From assembly GCA_904066235.2 (NCBI GenBank), contig CAJFCV020000001.1, forward strand, positions 8,804,001 to 8,868,000: a stretch of 64,000 nucleotides of DNA, given 5' to 3'. The notes beneath the pieces are model-generated. The model was not told the DNA's origin. It worked only from the letters and a program-made list of their open reading frames with translations, and searched no databases. Position numbers and translations under genes: made by a program. Origin of the DNA: Bursaphelenchus xylophilus (Eukaryota; Nematoda; Chromadorea; Rhabditida; Aphelenchoididae). Shown one piece after another: positions 24,501 through 36,500 of this stretch (position 1 is its first letter; the number at the start of each line of letters is the position of its first letter).

Positions 24501-27500
24501 TCATCCATCGGCAATACGACTCAGGGAATCAAATCAATGATATCCACTATGAAGAACAATATGGGGAAGATCAAGGAGAACATTACGAGGGTCCCAGAGC
24601 ATACGAAGAGAAGAATTACGGTGAATATGAGCCGAATCAGGAGTTTGTGGAAGGCCAGACATACGATCAGCCCAATGATTACCATGAACAAACATATCAG
24701 CCCCATGAATACGAAGAGAACGAGTATCAGCAATACAATGACACCGACTACAGTCATGATACTTATGTTGACAACACTCAGTATGTGAGTGATCATTCGG
24801 AACAGAAATCGGAATACGGGTCCATCAAGTATCAGAGCCATGATGAACAGACAAGACCGTCGAGTTCGGGGGAAAGGATTGGGTATTCTAATGCAACATC
24901 GCCTCTGGCAGTGGCCGAAGTGCAAGATTATATGGCTCAATTGGCAGCGACGGGGAGAAGATACGACAGTAAACCCGATGAATATGACTTCCCGGCATAT
25001 GTGGAGGTGGAACATAACCAGGCCTATAATGAATATGGGGATAAAACGAGGTAGGCAAGGCTAATCTACTAATCGTAATGTACATATAATATGAAATCGA
25101 AATACAAAGCAAAACTTCACGAAAAAATTTTTGGGATGTTTCTTTCGGGATCTTGGAGAAAGCGTGGCCAAAATTTTTTATTTGAATTTAAACAATGCTT
25201 GGACCACCTTGTGCAGAAACTGCAGGAAAATTGATAATCAAAGCTTTTTTTCTTCTTGGGTTTTAAAATTTCTAGTTTCAAAATAATGATGTCATTTATT
25301 TTTAGACCATATTCACAGCAAAACACCGACGACGAACACCTTTCTTATTCAAGTCGTCCCATCAGCCAAATAAATCAAGTAAAAGAGCCAAAAAGTACCG
25401 GAAATGGCTTCCTCCCCAACCATCAGCCTGCCAATGATGCTGATTTGTTGAGAGGAATATACGCAGAAGAAGAAGAGGGGCATGATCAACAGGTGCCGGA
25501 TGTCTATGAACATGAACATGAGAGGAATTACCAACAAGGTCAAATGGAAGGAAATAACGAAGGAAGGGAGCAGAATGGACTTATAAGGGAGAATCAGCCA
25601 TTTGATGAGTATGGAGTTCCAATCAGAGAGGAGGTGGATGAATTTGGGAGGGTTGTAGAAGACAGAGATGAATTTGGGAGAGTTGTCGACGGCAGGGATC
25701 AGTTGCGAGAGAATGGAGAATATCGCGAGGAAGAGAGGTAGGGCAATAGAGCATAACTTTTAATCTCCAAACTTTTATTTAATCATGTCAATATCTCTTT
25801 TGTAGACAGCCCAAACCCCCTCGAAATTACCGCGATCTCTGGCGATTGGCCTACCAGAAAATCTGTGAAAAACATGGAATCGAGGTAGGTGACGTCATTA
25901 GAAAGTTGTAGACGCTATCGAAAAGCGATTTTTTTGCCAACTACCCAAATTTCTGGTTGTTATTAATCTCGACGGCCCAATACAGGTCGCTTTTCATTTT
26001 TCTTTTTTGTGTTGAGATCGTTTGGGATATACATAAACAATGGAGGGATGGCTCGGTTTACCTGCCCGCGAGGTTTGATGTCCTCATAACACCGAGCGAG
26101 AGAAGGAGGGTGAAAGTTGTTATTGTTTCTGAGTATTCTGTATGTTGTTGTAAGGGTGGATGTCTAACTTTTGATCCCAATTTTGAAGGAGACGCAAATC
26201 TGCCAGATTCCAAAAATGGGTGTGCACTTTTTGGGAGTCCCATTGCCTCAGGCATTATCATCTTCCAGTAACGTTCGAGTATCTTCTCATCATCTAGTGT
26301 AACATAAGACGTTCTTTCTCGTTCTACGTGTACTTTTTGAACTTTCAGCTACTAGTTCATCCAGTTACAGTAATCCTAATTTGGTTATCTGGCCACTTTT
26401 GTCTCTCCCTCCTTGTTATCGGAATTTAATTTCTTCAAAACTTCATTTCTTAGCCAAAAAAGAAGTGTAAACAACAACCCGGGGATGTCGTGTGTAGCGG
26501 CAATTGTAATGTCAGACGTGTGCTTGTTGGTGTTGATGTCATTACGGATCCCTTTCACCTATTCCGAATACTTTCTTTCTTCTTTTACATCCTTTTTTAT
26601 GGCCCATTAATAATTCGAATCCAATTGTTGTGGATGTATTCCTTGGCCATATCTAATATCCTCTTAATCATTCATGGCCTTATCGAATTTCCCTTTTTTT
26701 GTGCCCAGATTCAGGTGAATTTATTTCTATGGAATTCTTTTTCCCCCGGAAGGTGTATCCCTACTATCATTTTTTCCGTTGACTCTTGATAGCAAAATAA
26801 ACGTCTGAGGGAGGGAAAATTTAAGAAAACCAAAAAGGATTTGGTTCCTGTTATTGTAAAGAAGCGAAGCAGTAGCTCTTAATAACGCGTTACGGGAAGG
26901 GCCGAGCATCTGCCATCTGGCGGTTTACCTTTGTGCCTGCGGGCATGAAACGCGTTTCTTTTTTATGTCAACTTAGACTGGGCGTTCTGCGGTTGTGCGT
27001 GACTCGAGAAGGGGATTCAGAGTGGGTAAAAAATGCCTGTAATCATTCTCTAAAATACACTAGTTACACTATTCAACGTTACAGTGTAGACATTTTTTTG
27101 AGGCTACTTTTCAAGGTCATTACTGCATTTTTTGTAGAATAATAGTACCAATAAAGAAATATTTCAAAAAGGGCGATTTTTATAATATTTAAAAAATTAT
27201 GTTTTGTTGTTGTCGGAGCTGCAATTGCATCTAAAATGGCCTAATTTTCTCCTTTTTGTCGAACTGTTCTATTTATTCGCCTACACTTTCAAACATGCCC
27301 TTAGGCGTTATTTGTTCCTGTCTCAGACGTGTTCAGTCTATTCCCCATCTTACACACTCCTTCGAGCTCTTATGTACTCTTATGCGTTCCAATGTGCTCT
27401 TATTGTGCCCTTATATACACCTGAATAGCCCCGAATCCCGGGAAGAGCGATGACATCGTCCTTAATTGGACCCCGTTCTCTTCTTGCCGCACAACTTCTT

Positions 27501-30500
27501 CTTTGCATTCCATGAGAATTGTTTGTGGCCAAGGAAAGTGCGGACCCTGAGGACGTCTTATAGATTAACTTTTGCGCAGGGTTAATTGCCTCTGGCCTTG
27601 TTCACGGGTTATTCCTTCTTTGCGACGAGTTTTTCTCCAATTTTATTTTCTCTCTTTAATTTCCCCGCCTTCGGACTGTTTGTGGGGATGGTAATGGCTG
27701 TTTATTTGGACAGTATAGAGCAGTTGGGGAGTACTTGCCTCAGGGCAGACTTGATTTCAACATCAACAGGGCTTTGTTGATGAGTCCTCATTATATTTCA
27801 GATGACTTTTACTGTCAATAGGTTGTCTTATTTTATACTTGAAAACAAATTTACCGCATTACATTCGAAAGTGTTTTTATGACCATATAGCGTTTTTTGG
27901 TCATAACACGATGTGTTTCTGGTCACGTCATGTTATGGAGTCGGCTCTATAATATTTTAGAACTGTTGTAGTTATTTCTTTATCATATAAAACTTTGAGC
28001 CGAAAAACAAACGGAAATGTATTCAGAAGGTGCTCTGCACTCTTCGGCTCATTTTTTTTTGTTCTTCTTTGCTATTTTTGGCCCGAGCGGATGTTGTTAC
28101 ATTTAAGGAAACATTCGATTTCTGATTTAACATCCTGCATTTTTGGATTCAAATTGGGGTTTCCGTTCAAAATACGTGTTTGATTTGGTAATCTGCACGG
28201 AAAGTCTAAAAATTAATCTCCATCGGATCTCTAAAAATGCCACAGCCTTTAAATTTATTTCCTAATGTTTGATTTTTCCGTTCTATTTCCCTTTATTCCA
28301 AGTTTATTTACTAGTAAATTGGCCTGATCTTCTAGGATATGTGCATTCATTACCCACATCCGATGCCCTCAGGGCTTGTAGGCGTTGTTTTTGTTTGCAC
28401 AGTGCACTTGTAATCGGCCATATACATTTCTGGAGTGTCTAATTTTACATCTCAAGTCACAAAAAATATTTTTGGAAAATTAAATTCTCCCCTTTTATAT
28501 TACCCCGGCCCATAACAGTTTAAGTAGATTGGGAAATGGGCGTCAGAAGTTTGGTTGGCGTATTCCCGGGGATTAGGAAACACAAAGTTTGAAAACCCCT
28601 CAGGCAATGAATCCGAAACCCCCATTTTTTGATTAAAAATAATTTCCGAGGACATGCGATTTATGGCCAGATAAATAAAAATAAAAATACTTGGCCGCCA
28701 AAAGGACGTTCTTGGCCATATTTATCCCAAATTTAATTAGACGCGAATCCAGGAGAGCTCAATCTACTACCGTAAGGTCGGGGATAAAATTGAAGGAAGT
28801 AGGACTACATGTCGATCCAATATTCTGGTTATATGTACAAAACAAGCCCTTTCAAGGGTGGTCTGTCTAGCTTCCCCGTTGAAATTTGGCGATCTTGTAC
28901 TTGAGAAGTTTAGAGAACGGCCACTTATTATAATGCAGTTGTAAGCCTCAAATTTCTAAACCTATAATCTCCTTTCCTTCCCATCATCTCTCATCATCGC
29001 ACAGTGCATTTCTTTTCTTCCCCCACCGCACCGTGCAGCTCTTCTCCGTTCTTTGTCACAGGATTCATTAATTTTTGAGCTTTTGGATACAAATTATTTG
29101 AAGACACGAGTCCGGGATATTGACGGAGGTTCATTTTACATCGCCCTCCCTGCCCCTCGATTTATTTTCGATATGTTCAAACAATTTTATCCTTTTTTTG
29201 GAATTTAATCAATTATTTTTATGTAATGATAATCAGATTAGGAAAAGTAGGCCAAACATGACGGAACGAAGACCTCTGATCTCAGAGGGATGTAATTTTG
29301 TATTAGTTTCTATTATATTGCACTTTGGGGATGTCTGATTTTTGTGCTCTTTCATCCCCACCAATTTTAATGCAGAGTATTTGTAATTCCAAAGTTTTAT
29401 TGCACTCTTTTTGGAATTAGGTGAGCCGGTGTGGCTGTTCCTCGTCGTCTCGCCGCAGGCACTTCACACCCAATTGTTTTATATTTTATAAATTGCGAAC
29501 AAAAAACTTTTTTTGGTTTTGGCACGCTCGGAAAGGGGTTGAATTACACGCACGGCGGGATTATAATACATCTTCTGCCGGCTTCAGACGTTTTGATGTG
29601 CTCCTATCCACCCATCCTCAGGTTTTAATTCAATCTGTTTGGCGGCATGCCCTGCGGCGTCGGTTCGGTCACCCGGGAAACTCGGTGAAACCGTTGATTT
29701 GGGCCCGGTTTTATGCTCCCAGGCCCGGAATTTGGCCTCTCTGTTGGCCCCGCGAAACACCTGTCTTATCCACCTGCATTGGTATCTTTGTTCTACACTC
29801 GGCCGTCGTATCTTGTACTAAAGAGTGATTGTTGCGTCGCGATTCTGTAACAACTGTACCCTCCAGTAAATTGTGTCGAGTTTAGTCCTGTTTCGAGACG
29901 CAAAAAGCAGCGCCAGCGCTTGTTTTATACGGCCCACTTGGCTGATGATGATGTAAATCCATGTACTCGGGTCTCTCTCCCTCAGGCTATCATCCCCGTT
30001 CGACGTTTCCCCCGAGTCCCAGTGTCCACAAGCGCGGTGAAGGACGATTAATCTGAGCACGAGCACGTTGGTGGGCGCGACCGCGTTCGGCCAGTCCAAC
30101 CTGGCGTCGCGACGTCGCGCCCGACGTGAGTCCAGTATGGTGTTGGCGTCGCTGCCTCCTGCTCATGTCCTGCAGGCCCAGTTAAGACCGGATAAGGACC
30201 GACCCCACCCGTCGTCAGCCCCTCCGAAGTCCACAATTTCCGTGGCCTCATCGCCCGTTGCAAGTAGTGTCTCGGGGACCCTAAAAGCAATTGGAAACGT
30301 TCTGGATACGGCTTTCAACTTGCCTAGGATGATCTCGGACGAAAGAACTACCAGTTACAGCCCTCAGAGTCTGCCTGAACCCCTTCCGAAGAGACATTAT
30401 TATGATGTTAGAGATGTGAAGGCACATCCAGTAGTGGTGATCTACAACCCTCATACTGGCGGATTCCAAACCATTGATGCTCCTTCCGGCAAGTTTTTAC

Positions 30501-33500
30501 CCATTATGTTCAAGTTTATTTCGTTTGAAATTCGAATTTTCAACTTCCCGCCAATTAAAAAATTTCTTGGCATTTCGTTGCATGTCACTCTAGTTTAAGT
30601 TTTTGAGTAATTACATTGTTTTTTGAGTGTTTTTGAGTTCTATTTAGTCAAAAATCATTTCGGAACTAAGAAGGAAGTTCCAATTTAAAGAAAACTTTTA
30701 CAACCCATTTGAGGAAAGAACGCGCGCCGAAAGACGTAAAGTAATCTAGCTAAAACAGGACCTTAGGGCTTGTTTAGACAATTTAGAGGTCTGACTTGAT
30801 TCCTCGAATTAACTTTGATGATCAGAAAACGTAAGTTTTGTAGTAGTCATACGAAATGTTAGGTCTTCTAAGATTTTTTGATAGAATTTTAATCTGGACG
30901 GGATTTGACAAGTTTTGATCGAACTTTAGAGCCCTCGTCTCCGATTATCCGAATCCCATCGGCCGAAAATCAACGGGCCAATGCTCTTCTGGCATTCTCC
31001 AAATCCTTCAAAAAGATAAAACGGGCCAAAACAATGACCAATCATGATCATCGCAAGAAGCGGAAGAGGAAAAGAAAATGCCTGAGGCGTCGACGGTCCG
31101 CTCCCATTCTTCGAACAACCGTAAAGGAGGAATTGATCTGGGCATTTGTGAACAATATTGACCTGAGCCAGCCGGGGAGATTACAGACGGTGGAGAATAA
31201 TTTAAATGGCGACAGGTTGAGTGTCTCCAGCCATGATCGGAAGCGCAGTTCATCGCTGATTCCATACAGTGACAAGGAGAAAAAGAAAGCGCCCGATAAA
31301 CAGGAGCTGCTGAAGAAGAAGGTCCCGCTCACAGAAGTCTACAAGAATAAGGTTAAAAATTAAAAAAAAACTTTTGGCCTAAAGGTCGTTGGCAAAGAAA
31401 TCTAATAAGAAAAGTTCGAGAAAGAAGAATAATATTAATTTTTGAATTTCAGAGCTCTTTATTCAACCGAGATCAAAAGGAGAATGACCCCGGGGCGTTT
31501 TATAAATCGATTGATGTCATGCCCAACATGAATGTGGGACCCAACAAAAAATCGATGCCTTTGGTTGGCGAATTGGTAAGTAGAACCGTTCAAGTGTCAG
31601 AAATCTACTGACTCTTTGAATGAATTAGGGATTTTCAATGAATTCTAAGATTTCTAAAAATAGAAGAAGTTCTGACAATAAAAGAAATCAATTTCTTGAT
31701 GATTGAAAATAATCTATTTCCAATTGCACAATCTGTTCTTTCTATTTACATCGCATATGAATGCCATAAATATCATCCACAGTCTATCTCACCTGCTTCA
31801 GTACTTTTTGTACAATCACAGATCTTATATTCCGTTCCTATCCATCACCCTTTACAACGCCTTTATAAATTATCGAATCACTTCTGTCCATTATAAACAA
31901 TCTTTGGTTATAGGTGCTCCAGGTAAGCCGGTGGCGGTCACAGTTCTGTAGATTACTCGGTGAAAGGGCCAAGTTTATTTCTTTCGGTGTTTTCTTCCCG
32001 TTTATTTCACCTTCCACATCAGCACTTTGGAAGGATTTGAAGGTGTCAGGATGACTTATTTTTTGGAAATTACGAAATAAAAAAATGTCATCTCACACCT
32101 TTGTCTCCATCCCAGTGCACTGTAATTTAGTTTTTCTCACTTTCCGCACTTCGCACAGCATATATTATACCTAGCGTAATATAAAAAATATCCGGTATAA
32201 TATAAAATAGTGTTACATCTAATGTAATATTGCCATCTTGTAATGTTTTAGTGAGCTTTTCCCAATTTCAGTTTTGATTTTCATAACTTTTGAATGGTTT
32301 CCCTTCCCTAACCCTTCGTATTTTACATCACTCGTTTCACTTGGTTCACTCTCACTAGTCCGAATGTAAAATACTTTATTGTATTTTACATCAAATGTGA
32401 TCGTCCTCACCTTTATCGACACAGTTTTGTGATTAGTCCACTTTTTCTCATCACTGGTTACTAAGAGGATTACTGTATCAAGAATTTAAATGGTCATTTC
32501 AGACTGTGGCCACGAATCGGGCTCAGGCCGTATTGGCCAATGCCTCCAAAACGACGATGCACGATGAGGAGCTGGTAAGTTTGGACTACTGTTGCATCGT
32601 ATTTTGCAAATAAAATATAATTTTTTTAATGAAGGTTACTGAATTTAATTTTTAATAGGGGTTCTAAAGTAATGTTTTAGAAAATGCTTGTGTATCGAAA
32701 GACCCTCCAAGCCCTGATCTATCCCATCAGTGCCACGACTCCTCACAAATTCCAGACCACCAATTTCCAGACCCCCACTTGGTGTTATGAATGTGAAGGA
32801 TTACTCTGGGGATTGGCCAGACAAGGCCTCAGATGTACTGAATGCGGGGTCAAAGTTCATGAAAAATGTCGCGAACTCCTGAGTGCTGACTGTTTACAAC
32901 GTAAGGATCCTACTTTTTCGTGAGCTTGCACTGCTTAAGAGTAATGCTTATAAGGATTAATTCATCCTTTAGGTGCCGCTGAAAAATCAAATAAACATGG
33001 AGAAGGCGATAAAGCCCAGAATTTGATAGCTGCAATCAGAGATCGAATGAAAATCCAAGAACGAAATAAACCAGAGATATTCGACACCATCAAGACTATC
33101 TTTAATGTGGATGATCGAACTCAACAAGAAACGTTGAAGAATGTGAAGAACTCGATTCTCGAAGGGAGCTCCAAATGGAGTGCTAAAATTCACTTAACTA
33201 GTAAGTTATTCCTCGAGTCTACTGGTAGTAAAATTTCTTAATAGTTCATGGAAACCTAAGGATTAACAATCATGATATATAAAGTAATATAATTCTTTTA
33301 GTAATCTGTGCCAAAGGCCTAATTGCCAAGGACAAAACGGGTAAGAGCGATCCTTATGTGACAGCTCAGGTGGGCAAGACCAAGAAGAGAACCAGTACCA
33401 TCCATCAGGAGCTGAATCCAAGTTGGAATGAGAAGTTCACATTGTAAGTGGTCCAAGAGCCAAAAAATTTTAAAAAAATCATTTAGTGAATGTCACAACT

Positions 33501-36500
33501 CAACGGATCGCATCAAAATACGGGTTTGGGATGAGGATAATGATCTCAAAAGTAAATTGCGACAGAAATTGACTCGAGAATCGGACGATTTCCTGGGGCA
33601 AACCATCATCGAAGTGAGAACATTGAGCGGAGAAATGGATGTCTGGTATAATTTGGGTGAGTGTTCACCTTGAATAAATATTTTTTTTTAGAAAAGCGAA
33701 CTGACAAGTCTGCGGTCAGCGGAGCGATCCATCTGAACATAAAAGTGGACATAAAAGGAGAAGAACGCCTCGCTCCCTACCATCTACAGTACACCTGTCT
33801 TCACGAACATATGTTCCAAAATTATTGTCAAGGAGATACGGTGAAGATCCCTGAGGCCCGAGGCACGGAAGACAGTTGGAAGACCTACTTCGATGATGTT
33901 GGCCAGGAAATTGTCGACGAATTCGCGATGAGATTCGGCGTTGAGAACATCTATCAGGTATGTGCGTTGAAAGGAGAATAATTTTGCAAAGTGTTCATGC
34001 ATAATCAGCAACGTTATCTTTCAAATCTTCAGGCAATGACGCACTTTGCTTGCCTGTGCAGCAAGTACATGTGTGGCGGTGTCCCGGCGCTTCTGTCGAC
34101 CTTATTGGCCAACATAAACGCCTATTACGCGCATGCGACGGCCACGTCCGCCGTCTCGGCACCCGATCGATTCAACGCGAGCAATTTTGGGAAGGATCAG
34201 TTTGTCCGGCTGCTGGATCAATTACACAATGGCCTCAGGATTGAGTTGGGAATGTACAGGGTCAGTTCAATTTTGTTTTTTTGTAAAGTGGAGGGGCGGA
34301 GTAATGAAACAAATGTTTTAACTCAAAGTAGTCGTTTGTTAAATGTATTATAATTAAAAAAATACAACGTCAGATTAATTTGTTGTTGTAATAAGTGTAA
34401 TTGAAGCCAGGATTTCAATATCCTTAAGTGATTTCGCCTTGCTTTTCTCGTTTCCCTCAAATTCTGTTGGAATCCGAATCTTCTCGAATCTTCTGATAGT
34501 CTTTCTTTTCCAAAAAATTTACACTTTATTGTTTGAACACAGTTTTTCCGTCTTCTGCGGTCTTAAAATTACATCTGAAATGTCTTTTTTCCCGAATTCA
34601 ACATCATTTTTTCGCGGAATTTAATAATAATATTCGAATTTTTGGAGGAATTGAGAGTGGATGGAGAAAAAAGTGCAAGTTATGATATCAGATGTTTTGA
34701 ACTTGGGAGTTTTGACAACAAATATTGACCCCTAGGAGTCATCAGATGATGTTTTTATTAATGGTTTTCTGAAGAATCCGAAAAATGTCGCTACAAACCC
34801 TTTTAATTTTAGCGGTAATCGGGATATAACATTATATACTTCGATATAACATAGGCAAACTCTGGGTGGGGGCGAAGACATTAATAGAGAGTTCAGGACC
34901 AAATCTAGTCATGGATAATATCAGAACACAAAGGTGAGGCCCTAATATTTTTGTGGAAGCTGCAGAGGACCTCGGGGTGGATAAAGCGGCCGTAATCAGT
35001 GGCCGGATTGACGCAAAAGCGGCCCTTTCCGGACTCCCGACCAGCGAGAGATTTGAGGATACATAACATAACGCCCCAAGGGTGCGCTCTCTTACATTTC
35101 GTTTAATTTGGAATTACATAAGTCTGGAGGGGATTTTTATGGGGATTAGGAATGGAAGCGACTCGATTCACGGGTTCATAGCCTCAGGGAAGGGAGTGTT
35201 TTCCGATGATACGTAGGTAATAATGGGCTGATTACGGAGAATATAATTTACTTTTATGGGCTTTTTATGGGCACGACGGCAATTGGGAATGAGATAGGAC
35301 GAAATTCTCGAGTTTTCTGCAATTTCAAAGACTTTTTTTTGGATTAAATATCTACTAAATACAATATCAATTTCATAAGCCGTCATGTTGTTGACAGACG
35401 AAGGGGCAGGAACATATCTTTCCCAAGTCTTCGGCTAATCTCACTCCCATGCCCTATAAATTTTAAAGAACTGCCCTTGAGGCAAAAGAAGTTGAATCCT
35501 CGCTTTTTGACCGTTGAAAACGAAATTAATCTCAATTATGGTTCTAATATGAGAAGAGTGGTGTCTGGAGGTCTTCCATAAGTCCTATTCGATCTTTCGT
35601 TTGCTCAGAAAATATAGTAAGCGGCGTAATTTCCCTTCGATTATTTACTAATGTAATTCATGACCCATCCCAGAGAACTGTTTCTAGAAAACCCGTCCCA
35701 AAATTCAAATTTCCTGCCCTGAGGGCACCAGTCCATAAGAACTTTTGTTTGAAACCGCGACCTCATTTTCGATTCAGATTTTTTTACTTTGTGCCCTAAA
35801 GGGATTTTCATGTTTTTTTAGGGCCAACGCGCCGGCCGAACGGCCGAAAAGTCTATGCATTGTTTGGATGTAACGTCTCTTGCTTTTTTGTCGGTTAATC
35901 CGTCGCTAATCCCGTCAAGGTCTTCCTCGGGGTTCTGGGTTTCAGCTTGATGGGCCTGGTCTGAGATAATTCGACTATTCCTTTGACTGTCACACTACTT
36001 TGTTTTATTGTTGTCCTCGATTTCCTTGTAAATAGCCCAATCCTCTTACATCCTATCTATTCCGTCAAGACACTTGTTTTTTTGGCGTCAAGATGGCTGA
36101 TGTAAAGTCTTCCAAATCGCGGCTGAGTCGTTGTCGATCGGTGAGACCAAACAGAGCAGTCAAAGGCTCCTTTCGAAAGGTCTCGCAATTCCCGGGACCC
36201 ACAAGAACCAGATCTGTGGATGGACTGTCGAATAATCTGAACACGGAGGTCAGAACTACTCTCAAACCGACAGTAATCGATCTGGATGATGAAATGCCTC
36301 CAGTTTTCGCCCGTGATTACGAAAAAGAAGAAGAAGAGAAGGAAAATCCATTCAAAGGAATGGATCTGGCCATGTTATTGCAACTCAGCGACGAGGAATT
36401 AATTGAAGTGCGACCTTGTTTACATTACTGTTTACAAATCGTTGGCTTTAATTTCACTTTTTGGGACAAAAACTTGATTAAAAACATTATATATAGAACA

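Noticed and set aside
29421..29828. 135-codon frame as a possible unc-13 middle exon
   Set aside because: Starts at GTG, contains no family motif, and no donor/acceptor pair joins it in phase to the exon at 30043-30488.
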